A stretch of 64,000 nt of DNA from Chondrosia reniformis. Lineage: Eukaryota > Porifera > Demospongiae > Chondrillida > Chondrillidae. The notes below the pieces were generated by a model. The model had not been told where the DNA came from, did no database searches, and saw only the letters and a program-made list of their open reading frames with translations. Position 1 is the first letter of the stretch, and each line of letters begins with the position of its first letter. Shown in pieces: positions 1 to 12,600 of the stretch. The DNA lies in the NCBI GenBank assembly GCA_947172415.1, contig OX359199.1, positions 2,382,001 through 2,446,000 on the forward strand. Direction: 5' to 3'. Position numbers and translations under genes: made by a program.

Positions 1-1392
1 AGGGGGGACAAATACCTCCCCTGCCCCCCTCTATGCAGCTCTGCTTACTTTAACTAATTGTGCTTTCCTTTCTCTGTAACTATGAGGGATCAATAACTGT
101 TAAGGAAATGAAGACAAAGTTGCCAAGTAATTGGAGTGTGGAAGACAGCATCCCCTTAATTGCATGAGATTTTTTAACTGTTAACATTTACCAATGTCAC
201 ATACAGTATATATATGCATTAAGTTAAGAACTAGCTGGAGTGTGAAAAATGTAAACAACAAATAACTAAATGTAGTACCAAGGAACACTGCATATCCTGT
301 CAGCAAGGAGCCTGTGAACAGGTAGAGTGCTGTCTGTCACTTTGGAGATAGTCTACCAGAGCAACTAGTTTCTGAGTTGATATGTCTCTTAGTAGCATCT
401 TGTAAAGCCACTCGTTATAGTCTCTTTCCTCCTCTACCATATTCAATGCGTCATATTTCATCGTAATCAATCACCTCATTAGCCATCAGAGATGGGGCTA
501 AACATCTTAAGTTACATTCTGTCAAGACTCCAAAAAATCTGAATGTAAAAACTCCTTTATCAACCCATTATGTAAAAAATATACAGTACTTTTTTTGAAA
601 TCTCATAGGCTTGATTTTAAGACTGTCTGTTTATTCTTGCACAGCTAATGTCTCACTGAGTAACATCCCTTTCTTGTTTCTGTGCTTTTTGTGCCATAAC
701 TATATCTTCCACTATTTTTGTAGAAAATTTTAACGTTCTCTAGTAATACTTATCGTAGGATACAAAAAATAGTAATTTTTATATATATACATAATACCAC
801 ATACCACACTATATAAATTAATACGTCATGACCAATGGCAAGAGAGGGCAAATGATAATTGGGTTGAAAAGCTGTAAAAGCCAACATCATTGAAACCACA
901 ATTAGACATGGATAGGTATTGAAACAAATGTACATGAGCATGTTGCAAAACTATTTAACATCTTGCTTTTCTGTAAGAGAAGAATAACATGTCTTTAGTA
1001 AGAAATTAAATGTCTAAATGCAAAATATACACTCACATAAGTATAGAGGATTTATGGTCAAAAAATGGAAAAAGAAAATACATATCACATGAGCACATAT
1101 ATAGATTACAGCGGATTATCAGATTCGCAATAACTTGCAACAAATTATTGCCATGGTTACCTAGGTTATGTGATGTTGACTGTATGACATTTGAGTAAGT
1201 ATGGAATTGAGGTCATATATTGGCCATATACACTAGGTAAAAAACAGCTGTAGGTGATCCAGTATAAATGACTTAGCATGCATAAATTCAATTTGAACTG
1301 AATATATTAACACTAATCAGTACAGTGATCTTACAAATATGTATGGGATGTAAACATACAATTTAAAATGGATTGCTCACACTTATCTAAAC
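1..1392. other. AT-rich region downstream of the NOL11-like gene
   Basis: I see no convincing exon here. The short ORFs at 750-941 and 1010-1198 are low-complexity and match nothing I recognise. The stretch at about 640-740 resembles the 3' tail of a fold-back repeat family also seen at 39440-39535 and 61580-61660, with shared words such as TTTCTTGTTTC followed by a pyrimidine-rich tail. The rest is plain AT-rich sequence. Confidence 0.4.
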
Positions 1393-4300
1393 TTAAAATG
1401 GTAAACAGATTGTTTCAATAAAGTACAAGCTCCCTATCTCAGTTCCATCTTGATTCCTATTTTTGATTTGATTGATGCATTCATCCAAAATTGACAGTTT
1501 CTCAAATATATACATCTAAATGTACAAAAACTTAATACATTAGAAGAAATCACAGGAATGACTAAAAAAGCTAGCAGTTTATCTAACATCTTTGTAAGCA
1601 CTTTCTACGTAAGTACGTACAGTGGAACTTGCCTTGTCCAATCTAGTCACCTATGGAATCTAATTTATCTGGCTGCATTGAATGGGTGACTAGATTATCA
1701 TAAAATAAAGTGAAATTTTGAAATGAATGTTTAAGTGTCCACTTTCAGTGAATAATTATCCTAGAGAGGTGACTATTCATGAAGGTTCCTATATACCTAT
1801 ATGTATGGTGAGTCCTTAACGTTTCTGCAAAGTAGATTTGTCCTAATTGATTACTTACATAAGATATTAAATAACACTCACTAAAGCGTCAACTTTTATA
1901 CATTATACACAAGTTATCATTACTGAAGGACATTAAATATAAAAGAAACTAATGATTATCTTTTTTAACAGTCTTTCTCACTACAGCGGAGTACCTAAAA
2001 CTCTATTGACACGCCTAGGGTTGGCTTTCACATTCTAAGTCTATGGACCATTATATAGCCTACTGTGGTCTGTTACAGTCCATTATATAGAGATAAGACT
2101 ATTAGCAATTCCTGACATTAAATACACTTGAAAGGTACCATATAGCGGGAAATTTTGGATCGGTGCAAATTTTTGTATATTTCCTATGATGGCTCACCAT
2201 ACGAAAATAAATACTACGAAAAGTTTTGCATTCGAAATTTTAATCCCGTCAAATTTTGAACGCGGGCAATCTTACACGTGGTACGTTGATAGAGCGATGG
2301 TGTTGTACCGGTACTTCCAGCCTTCGGGCTTCACCATTGACTCCACCGAAAACGACGACATTATTGACACGTGTACTTGTTAGTAAAAATGTGAAAGTGA
2401 AAAAAAGAATACGAAAATTAATTCTGAAGGTCTTACGGCCATTTATACGAACATTTGCACCTTCCAAAATTTCACACTCTACGGTATATCCTTATTTGCC
2501 CGAGAACATATGCCATTTTATGTTGACACATGTGTACTTACCCAATTAGCTGCGATCTTTCTCAGTTTTAGAAGAATGTGCTCTGCTTCTGCACATACTA
2601 TTAATTCAGTGAAGTGGGCATCAATTAGAACACATATCCAATCAATTAATAGTAAGAATGGAGGGTCTTTGGATAAACAACTGGAATTACCAAGTAGTTG
2701 AGATAAACACTTGAGAATTTCCTTTAAATGAAAAATTTGTAAAATTGGTAAAGACAACTAGGCAAATACATTTGGTGTATGTGTACATAAGTAGGTATGT
2801 ATATGCATGTCCATAGGCCTCCATTTAGCTACTTATGTGTCACACATTCTGAATGATAACATCGTAAAGGGGCTCATTGTTACGTAATAAATGCATACGT
2901 ATATATTAGACGTTTGTGGTCAAAACGTCCGAAAGATTGTACAGTATAATTCTGAATGATATCAGAATTATGCATATTTCTACAAGAATCACTAAAGATG
3001 ACTGACTATAAAGCTCAGCCAGGTAGACTGTTTCATATTACAAAGGTACAATTATTGTACACATGCAGAGTTAAGCTTAAAATTATTACTGTTTAATAGA
3101 CTCTTATAGGTACATTGAATACAATCTTCTTACCAAAGCCTCTTCCAGTGAGAGCAATTTTAAGGCTTGTGTTAACAATACATCATTAAATTTCTTGGAC
3201 ACCAAAGTCCTTCTAAATGCACAAATCAAGGAGACTACACATTTGGATCATCTAAACCTATTTACTAGAGGTGGTTCTGCTTACAGTACATAAACGTTCA
3301 TGCGACCCACTGCATCAGCACATGTATGGAAGTGTCACAAGAAAATAAAAACTAGAATCAACTGTTACTAGAAGTGTACTATGCTGAGTATATGCACTAT
3401 ATTCACTGTATATGAACCTATTTTCACTGTATGTTCACTGTATATGAACCTATCTATATTCACTGTATCAGTAAACTGGTTCACATCTTATTATCAAACC
3501 ATGCACCTAATATTTGTAAACCAGGCAGTGAGAAGGATACATTAATGGCAGGTCTATCGTGTTACATCTGCAGACATATAAGGATAAAGAAAACATACAA
3601 TACAAGAACACAACAGTCACATAAGAAAGAACGTTTATTCTACAGTAGCATGTTCCTACAGTACACATACACAAATATAAGTATCGCATCAGATACAGTA
3701 CCATTCCTTAACAGTTAGTATATTTATCGGCTTCCATATGGCTAATGCATTTACTGCACTCGCCCTCAGGCAGTAAATGCATTATGCCCTAGAAGCCGTG
3801 TTGTAATTATTATTTATAGTGAAACTGCATTTACTCATATATGCTTCACAGAATTCACAGAAGATCAAGATAAAGAAAAGACAAAGACTCCTAGGATCAC
3901 TGATGAAGGGTGGAATTCCCAGAAACAGCTGTCTGACCCAGTGGAGAAGAAGATGAAAGAAGATGAAAGAAAGGAAAAGAAGAAAGAAAAGACCCCTGTA
4001 TCTTCTTCTAAAGCTCTCTTCAGGGCTAGTTCCCTTATAAGCTTTTTACAGAATAGGCATAGCAGTAGGAAAATGGTATAATAGATTTTTCATGTACTTA
4101 CTTAGTAAAGTGTTGAAACAGCTTGGCTAGACAGTCCTCAGGAAGATGTTCACAGTTACGAACTAAATATTCTATTAACTCCTATACAGAAAGAGCGAAG
4201 CAAATATATACAAGAATGTGAGATGGACACGAGTTGAAGGTGGAGTACAATGATCAATCAATCAATCAATCAATTTTCAGAGGAATGCCCCATCAGCCAC

Positions 4301-6637
4301 AGGCTGGTCTACATGGGGATCCCCAAGTTACAAACAAAAAAATATGCCTGCATAAATTGCCAGAATATACGTACCGTAAAACAAGAAATTCATGCGGCAC
4401 TAAAATTGTGCAGTTTAGACACATATCCTTTTCAAAATAATATCATGTGATCAAATTCATGCGATTTCATAGGTATTAACTTGAGTTTTCAATAAATCAG
4501 TAATTTGTAAATGATGCTTCAATCAGTATGAACTTGTCAATGAGTTATTAATGCAGGCAACTATAAACTGTATAAGTAAAATGGTGTGTATGTGGCTACA
4601 TGGAAGCATCAATCAGAGTCACTATCTGTTAGTCCATCAAAAGGATCATCTTCCTCAGTCTGTGGGAGTTGACCAATGCTGCCAGGATCAGAAATAGATT
4701 CAGCAATTCCAGCTTGAACAAAACCGTATTAAGGTAAACTAAAAGCGTTAATACTAATCGAAGAACGTTAAATCAATTCGAATGTTTGTTAAATCAATTC
4801 GAACGTCCGTTAAACCAATTGAAAAGTGCTAAACCAATATGAAAAAACTGTATTATTGCGCGGGAAAGTTGTGTGTTCAAATTCATGCATTTTGGTGTGA
4901 CTCACACGAATAAGCATGAATAAGATGCACGCATAAATTTCTTGTTCTACAGTATTATAATAAAAAAACAAAATTCTTAAGTCATTTAATATAATTAATA
5001 TTAATAATGTTGATTCCTCTACCACTGAAGCACATGCTTCTTAAATAATGTTAAATAATGGGTGGCCTCCTTGTGTGTGAAGAGCTAAATACAGTGAGCA
5101 CTTCTGCTAATAGCAGGAAATTTACTTTGATAAAACTAAAATAAGGATAAACAATTTTTTAAGTCTATCGGGTAACCTCTGTATAAACAAAAAGGTACGT
5201 AAACACACTATTATATCATTACTTCATATACAGTGCAATCTCGATTTAAATCATTTTAATTAGAATACTAATGTGACGTTCTCACAAAGTATCATTGGTG
5301 TATATTTATGAACACTGAATTTGTATATTACAGATATTTTGAATGTTTTACTTGTCCCAAATAAGTTCAACCATTGAGTCTCCACTGTATACTTATTGGC
5401 AAAAAATGGACGGATGGGAAAAGCAAGCTGATAAAACCAGTTCTTTCACACCTACAAACCTCTGAATCTTCAGAGTGCTGTAACATACTGGAACATAAGG
5501 ATGGTAACAGACTATGAAAAGAAACAAAGTCAAAAAAATTTATTAGAAAGCCATAAATTAGGCATGGTCTGGATAATTGCAATTAATTTCTGAAGTCTAT
5601 GGCTGAAACAGACAAAGGACCTGAAATTATATTGGCTATATTAATTGGTTCTACAAGACTAATAACTATAAATTATTATACAGTCGACTCCTGATATAAC
5701 GAATACCAAAATCCCAGCATAATTGTTCTTTATAAAAGAAGTTCTTTATAACCAAACGTACTATATTTGTATATAACTATACAAATAAACTACTCATCAG
5801 TGCAGTATGAATACAGTAAACAGCTGTAGAATGCTTACAAAAGTAAAATTACGTAAACTAGTATATTAATGGTACTCAGGGTGGATGTTTCAACTGAAAA
5901 TTCGTCACAAATACCCTTCTCCTTCCTCCCTTTATCCATTTCGTCCAGTAACTTTGGTTTAAGATTGATAAATAAAGCTGTATTTGGCTTCACACATACA
6001 TAATCATATGTTAACACGTTCGTTATAACCCAAAATTTGTTATGAGCGAGTTCAATATAAGTGGAGTCAACTGTAATAGAATATTATGCAATATCCAGCT
6101 ATTTTATCAGTAAAACATCTGAGTGTCTAAGGAAGCAAATGCAATCATTATGTACCTGTAGGGGACAAGATGAAGCTGTAAAAGCTTTGCAATCTCCTTC
6201 TTTGGCCAATAGCCATCTTCCCTCAACAGCCTTTCTGTTAGCGATACACACACCTGCAAGTTTGGCTGACCTGTTAGGTCTTCCTCACTGCGCATTTGCT
6301 TCAAGCACATATCAAAGTTCTTGGAGAACTCCTCTGGATCCTTAGCAGAAAGTACTTTTTGGAAAACTGAACCATCTTTATCACTTTCGCCTGGTGGCTT
6401 ATCTTGGATACTCGTTAGCCATTGAGATGTATGGAAAGATAATGGGAGAGAAGAGATATTTAATCGTTGGGCTCCTAGAGAATCTGCTAACAGCTATGAA
6501 AAGATACAAAATTATAATTAAATGCATCCTTGGTTTATATATGGCGTAGGCACAGGTCTCAATGATTGCATTATTTATCCCGTGTTACTCATTGAAAAAA
6601 ATGTAGTACTCACCAAAGCAGATTGACTATCAGCCAT
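1393..6637 (-). CDS. NOL11: NOL11-like nucleolar protein, C-terminal region only, multi-exon
   Basis: NOL11 is a metazoan UTP-A/t-UTP component of the small-subunit processome, needed for rRNA transcription and early processing. Exons read on the minus strand are 6637-6614 (ATG, eight codons), 6493-6156, 4181-4102, 3234-3134, 2721-2542 and 1515-1393 (TAA). Splice signals are good (GTGAGT, GTAAGT, GTAAGA, GTAAGT). The exons match the C-terminal half of human NOL11 in order: a YWPKKEIAKLLQLHLVPYR block, then RNCEHLPEDCLAKLF, then LIDWICVLIDAHFTELIV, then a short tail ending FIETICLPF. Phases close for the last three exons. They do not close between 6156 and 4181 (2 to 0) or between 4102 and 3234 (2 to 1), so at least two small exons are unseen. 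The N-terminal beta-propeller of NOL11 is absent: the first exon sits 56 bp from the CCDC47 start. The introns hold repeats, including a pogo MITE at 5681-6073. The ORFs at 2186-2549 look repeat-derived. Identity is confident; the gene model is partial. Confidence 0.7.
3730..3797. repeat. Imperfect hairpin, about 68 bp
   Basis: GGCTTC and a following block ending TAATGCATTTACTGC are mirrored by GCAGTAAATGCATTA and GAAGCC. The loop is about 12 bases and there is a small mismatch bulge. It lies in an intron of the NOL11-like gene. It is probably the relic of a small fold-back element; I see no function. Confidence 0.5.
3852..4095 (+). mobile_element. 240-bp interspersed repeat, copy A, hammerhead-like core
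   Basis: The same unit recurs at 16056-16291 and 28528-28766, with a diverged copy near 54140-54260. It starts near ATTCACAGAAGATCAAG, has a purine-rich middle and ends near ATTTTTCATGT. There is no coding capacity. At 3900-3926 it has CTGATGA, a GGG/CCC stem and GAAAC, the core layout of a hammerhead ribozyme. Penelope-like retroelements are known to carry hammerhead motifs, so I infer a non-autonomous relative of such elements. It could also be an unrelated SINE or MITE. Copy A is the more diverged of the three good copies. Confidence 0.6.
4248..4275. repeat. AATC tetranucleotide repeat
   Basis: About five to six copies of AATC lie in an intron of the NOL11-like gene. A similar AATC run at 49162-49175 is the tail of a LINE, so this one could be the tail of a heavily truncated insertion. 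Confidence 0.6.
4609..4712 (-). other. Candidate acidic terminal exon, minus strand
   Basis: Read on the minus strand after a CAAG acceptor, this gives an open frame of about 34 residues ending TEEDDPFDGLTDSDSD and a TGA. The composition is protein-like and acidic, unlike the surrounding sequence. It lies between two NOL11-like exons in genomic order but is closed by a stop. It would therefore have to be an alternative last exon, part of a nested gene, or chance. No family is recognised. Confidence 0.25.
5231..5387. mobile_element. Possible short pogo-like MITE with imperfect TIRs
   Basis: The ends read CAGTGCAATCTC and GAGTCTCCACTG and are flanked by TA on both sides. They resemble the TIRs of the pogo elements at 24526-25344 and 47600-48039, but the match between the two ends is poor. 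Confidence 0.3.
5681..6073 (-). mobile_element. pogo/Tigger-type MITE, 393 bp
   Basis: The terminal inverted repeats CAGTCGACTCC and GGAGTCAACTG are flanked by a TA duplication, as expected for the Tc1/mariner-pogo superfamily. The minus strand of 5835-6017 keeps a piece of the CENP-B/psq-type helix-turn-helix found at the N-terminus of Tigger transposases (words LLDEMDKGRKEKGICDEFSV). It belongs to the same family as the ends of the 15145-19439 element. It is non-autonomous and sits in an intron of the NOL11-like gene. Confidence 0.75.
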
Positions 6638-6693
6638 TTTCTTGATAACTATGCCATGAGGAAATTGCGCAATGAAACGGACCACGAGGGAAA
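6638..6693. promoter_or_regulatory. Bidirectional start region between NOL11-like and CCDC47
   Basis: Only 56 bp separate the ATG of the NOL11-like first exon (minus, 6637) and the CCDC47 ATG (plus, 6694). Both starts have purine at -3 and G at +4 (AAAATGGC). No TATA box is apparent. If both starts are right, the 5' UTRs must overlap or be very short and a shared promoter is unavoidable. The arrangement depends on the 8-codon NOL11-like first exon being real. Confidence 0.5.
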
Positions 6694-9600
6694 ATGGCAG
6701 CCAAATTCTTGTCAATTTTCCTCTTGCTTTTGATTACATACAACTGTAACAGTGCGAAAGTAGAGGACAACGAATTTGCAGAATTTGAGGAAGATGAAAC
6801 TTTTGAGGAATTACTTGGAGATTCAGAAATGAAACAATCTGTAAGTGAAGAAGATACGTCAACAGATAGTATGGAGGAGCAGTTTGATTCATTTTCTGAT
6901 AACTTTGAAGAGGACGAGGAAGATGATGCAATTGTCGAGGTTGAGGAGGATGAAGATTTGAAAGATTCTGATACTTCAATGAAAGGCAGTCGAACGGGAG
7001 ATATAAAGCTGACGCAGTCGAACGTACGTGTATCCCACAAGTTTCACCAGTATGTTACCGAGATGTTGATCATAGGAGGAATGGTAGTGTATCTACTAAA
7101 CTACTTTTACGGAAGGTCAAAGAATGCGACATTCGCTGAAGGATGGTATGTTGGATATGCCATCACTGTGATATATTTTCCTAACTAGCCTGTATTGAAT
7201 GTAAGTGGGTTTATATATTTTTCATTAGGTGATTAGACGCAAGTGGCTCCCTATGCATAATGTGCCTATGTATGAATTCTCAAAATGAGGACAACCCTTT
7301 AATTAGGAAACTTTCTTTGTTCCTAGTGGTGTCCAGATTAAAGTACATAGATAAACTGTATGTTTAGTGTCAAACATCAATAATAGGAAAAAGATGAAGA
7401 ATAACTTCAACTTCAGTTAAACCTACATGCGTAGTATTTATCATCTGTAGCCATCTTTGGTCTGCCAAGTTTAACCTACCACTGCCTACATGTAGAGATA
7501 GGTAATTGTTAAAACATTAAGGCATGGGCCTTGAACAGACACATGGATAATTATATATTGAGTAGTATAAACTATATGGTGATCTACAGCCTGCCTAATG
7601 AGGAGATTCATGTTTGATATATCTTGTAGGTATAAAGCAAATGAAAAAGTGTTGAAACAGAATTTTTACCAAATTGGTGCCAAAAAGAAGAAGAAAACAG
7701 ATGACCCCTCAGAAAAGGAGTATAGTGAAGAGAACGAAAACAAGGAAGTGCTTGTACATGAGAGTGACTCTGTCTTTTCACTTTGGGTAACTGGAAGGCA
7801 AAATTGTGATGGCATGGCCATTTTGATAAAGGTATGAACTAATGTACATACATACATATATAACGTACATTCATACATACATAAGTACAGACATTGTGAA
7901 TTTACAATTTACGTTGTTACTGCTTTTGGTTGTATTGTGTGTGTACATATATAAAACATCTCATTTTCTACTATTATTGCATGAAGGCTACACCTTTATG
8001 AAACTAGCATGTAGTTTTACTGGAAAATACTTCCCAAAATAACTACAGATGTAATGAGGTTAATTATGTACACATGATTTTTACATGAATTTAGTGCCAG
8101 AAGCGACAAGACTTGCTCAGTCAAAGCCTAAGTGTGGTGTATCCAGAAGAGGATACTGTGGTAAGCACTTTGTCATCCTTGTGTTCATTGTGATCAGTCA
8201 GCACTGTTCATCTAATGAGACTTGTACTGTAGCCAGTGTGAGACTGATCTGTCAGCACTGTTGATCTAATGAGACCTGTACTGTAGCCAGTGTGAGACTG
8301 ATCAGTCAGCACTGTTGATCTAATGAGACCTGTACTGTAGCCAGTGTGAGACTGACCTATCAGCACTGTTCACCTAATGAGACCTGTACTGTAGCCAGTG
8401 TGAGACTGATCAGTCAGCACTGTTGATCTAATGAGACCTGTACTGTAGCCAGTGTGAGACTGATCTGTCAGCACTGTTGATCTAATGAGACCTGTACTGT
8501 AGCCAGTGTGAGACTGATCAGTCAGCACTGTTCACCTGTTTTACATTCTCATTCTTCATTTCCTGATATAGTGAATAGTGAAGCAAGTAAGTTGGTGGAT
8601 GTCCTTATGAGTGCTTGTATATGTTCCCTCTTATGATGTTTATATACGTATGTGGTGATGTTTATATTTGTTATATTTATATTTGTTGTGTTATGTTTTG
8701 ATACTTTTAAATCTTTTGTTTATTATTTTAGATGAAATGTGCATGTAGAATGTTTATTTTAGTACGTACAGTGTCACCTTGATTATCCACCCCCTCTTTA
8801 ATCCACCAACCTCACCAGTCCGCTTATAATTATACTGGATTAATTCATTTGTACAGAAAAGTATATACATACAATATACATGTGAATTTATTAGTTGACT
8901 TATGTATGTCTGTACATACTAATCATGTATATGTATGTTCTCCAGTGATACTAATTTCTCCATCTAGGCACAGTGCAATTACATCTCTTATTTCATATAT
9001 ATGTTTGTAGCTACGTAGGTGTAGGGAAAACGATTTTACGTACAGTACATAATGTATGTATTTTTCATATGAGCTTGTTCTGGCTTAATATTGGCTGTAT
9101 TTGTAGATGATGACCTTTCACTTGAGCCCCTCAGATATGGACTCTATAGTGTTTGCTGTAGCTAAACGGAAAGTAGCTGGGAAAATGGCTAAAGAATTGA
9201 ATGATATAGTGAGTTTTAGCGTTCTTCTTCACATCACATTGCTTAGTGTGATCTTGTTGACTTACGTATAGCGGTATCAGTTAAGCCTGTTGCATTTATT
9301 AATAAGTGTGAAATACAGTAATATTGTATTTCACTTGAAAATGATTGGCGATTTGTGGCCATCTTGTATTATGTTGTTATTTGATATACATATGGTGTAG
9401 TCCTTTGAATAGATTATGTTGGCATTAAAGAGGTACTGTAATTTTATAGTAATATATGTGCATACGTAGCTTGGTGTTAATGCCAGAATTACATATTTAG
9501 TATATGGTTAATGTGATTGTTATTTTTGATGTCCAGATTAACTTTTGTGTGTCTCCAAAGAAGACTGAATCCTTCAATATTCCCATGACCTATGCTCTTC

Positions 9601-12600
9601 ACTCGGAAACCCAGGAGGCAGCAGCTCTTATTATCAACCAGTCGTTCTCGGAATTCTTAACAAAATTTGAACCTTACATTCAGTCTATTCACATCACAGA
9701 CCAATACACTGGACTTAAGGAGGACTACAGGTATAGCACTATCATACTTACCGATATGGTTGCATCAGTGGCTCCTGCTGGTGTTACCAGGGGGGAGCTT
9801 AGCTGTAGTGTTAGGTTCTTAATATGTACATTTGGCTTTCAACAGTAAATTGTGTAACATTTTTTACTATATCATTAAAGGGGAACTAACACCTAAATTT
9901 TCAAGTCCAATTTTATTACAAATTTTGAAACATACAAATGTCGTATTGCAACAGCGATTTCTGACTTCTCGTTAATTCTGCAATTGTGCTGAAAGATTCG
10001 TTGTGAAAATTCATCAACATTTCCTCTTAGAGTTGTCAAGTCTGTTGTGCATTGCTCAATCAGTGCATATCTAGAAACGATATCCTGGTTCTCCCCTTGC
10101 AGCTTAACTGCTGCATCTTTTAAATACATAAGTGAGCGCTGCAGGGCGACAAGGACATAGATGAACTCAAATGCAAGTGCTTTCAAGTGAGCTAAGGCAT
10201 TTCTCTTGTCCTCTGGAGTCCAAGCATCATTGTACATCTCCACAAATGATGACCTCACACATCTGAACTAAGAAAGGGTGACTCAATGTAAACCGTTCCC
10301 ATCCTTCAATGTTCTCTACCCATCGTGTGATGCATACATTCAGAATTGGGCTCCGAGATAGAGTGGATCCTCTCTGAGTGCCACGCTCATAAACTGCTTT
10401 CAACAGCCCTTCTCGTTTGGTAGAATGCTTAATCCAGAGAGTCAGATTCTTGATTTGATCAATGCAGTTGGTCACCATTGGGATTGAGCATGAACTCACT
10501 ATTGCAAGATTTAGCGATTGTCCTGCACAGTGGGTGTACACAGCTTTTGGCTGTTTATCTCGGATTTGCTTTTGCACACCAGTTTTCTGTCCACTCATGG
10601 TGGCAGCTCCATCATACCCTTGACTTCGCAAATCATTTAGGGACAATCCAAGTCCCTCTATTGAACTGACAATGGCCTCAGTGATATCACTTGCTCTGAC
10701 TCTGTCCAATCTCAAAAATGCCACAAAATCTTCCTTGTCATCAACAAAGTGGAGGCATAATGGCATATGCTCTACATTGTGGCAAGAGACTTCATCAGCA
10801 AGAACAGAGAAATATCTAGCCTTCCTCATCTCCTCAACAATATTGGCACGAACTACATCATAGCCTATGACACTGATTATGTCATTTTGTGATCTAGGAG
10901 ACAAATACGTTACATTCCTTGCCCTAGGTTGGTACAGGTGGTCTCGCAATACAGTATCACTTTCAGCAAATAATTTTATCAAAGCCAGGAAATTGCCCGG
11001 ATTCTTCTCTGAATTGACATCTTCTTTGTCACCCCGAAATGGCAACCCCTGCTTTGCCAAGAAAAGAATCGAACGCACAATTCCACACAGAATATGTTTA
11101 TTCTGAGCTATCCGAGCCTGTAGATAGTATGGTTAGACACTACATCTATTCTGGAGGCTGGATTTTCAACAGTGGTCTTCAGAACTATCAGCTGACTGCA
11201 CAGCTTCACGATGGTACACAGATTTAGAGTGGTTGCTCAACACATCACTAAGCTTCACCCAGTTGGAAAAAGGTCTGTTCACAAGCAAACATTTTTTCCC
11301 TTCAACTACCTTCTGAAAGAAGAGGGGCACAAGCGCATGTGGAACATGTCTACGAATTTCCGATTTTTATAAATCGTCATATTAGCGCCTACAGAGGTGT
11401 CACATTCCAGGCGGAAGTGTCTCTAGCATGTGACCTGCGTGTGAAGCGGAGCACCAGCCACTGAAACGTCACGAGTCATCACTAGTCGTTATCCATGTTA
11501 AATTATCAATTGTGGAAACTTATGAGCAATTCATATAGTATAGCGGAGGAAGGCCAATCGGTCACGTAAGCCAGCTAGTATACGTAGTATAATAGCTGAG
11601 GAAGTAAGGCCTACGTGCCGAAACGTTCTATTTTCTTTTGATTATACTTCGTTAATTGCTCATACATTTTCGCCATTGATAATTACATAGATATTAGTAG
11701 ACATGCAATATGTGTACTGTTTCCACTTACCTCTTACGACAACAAAAAACTTCGATCAAGGAAACTGTATCTCTACCGAGAAGCCTTACTTGACATATCA
11801 ACTTGGAAGTCTAATGTTTGTATAACGTGTTACCAAATATTTGGGTGCATATGCAATGTCATAAGACGTCATTGTATGATGGCTAAGCTATACTACTAAT
11901 TTTGGCTAATAATCACGTGACAATACCATTACTCGAAGGAGAAGAGACAAATGGAAAACGAACCTATTATTAGACAGTGGAGGATTGTATATCTAACCAT
12001 TTTTTGACATCAATCTCTTCAGTAAGTAACAGCCTAAAAGTTGTATGTATATTCCTGGAATATTCCCTTGCTTAACTGAGATGTGAAGTACTAGAGGCGC
12101 CCGATAAAGGTACGAAAATACATTTTCAATTATAATTCAAAAACTAAAGGGAATTTAAAAGGAGTATACATACAATCGTTAGATATCATTATCCTTCATA
12201 GATTGGTGTCACCATTTATTCTATATTCGTATTTTCCTCTGTCTAATAAAACATTTTTGGCGATTTGGCACCTATCACTTACGGCCGCTTACCTTCTCCT
12301 TTAAACCTGCAATCGTGACGCTGTTGTAGCCAAAATATTAAGATAGAATAGAGCTTCAATTCTATATAATTTGTTTAGCGATACGATGTTTCTAAAGTAA
12401 AATAGAATAAATTAAAAAAGAGTGTTAGTTAGCGACTTTTATTGAAAATTTCCAGAAGTGTGGACATATTCCACTAGCAAGGCCCACAGAATACTCCGTC
12501 TAGCTTAGGGCTGTATTGCAGCCACGAATATTTCCCAAGCCAGCTAATGTTGAATTTCTGGTTGCACCCGTGGGAGAATACTTGGCAGAATCTTAGGCGG

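Noticed and set aside
2186-2549. Overlapping plus ORFs near the NOL11-like 3' part
   Set aside because: They overlap the confident minus exon 2542-2721 only at the edge and consist of repeat-like text; no family is recognised.
6630-7040. Minus-strand Ser-rich ORF of 136 codons
   Set aside because: It is the antisense shadow of the acidic first exon of CCDC47 (Glu codons read as Ser/Leu). It has no independent support.
8192-8538. Regular repeats resembling a CRISPR array
   Set aside because: The 54-bp units are contiguous with no variable spacers and lie in an animal gene intron. This is a minisatellite.
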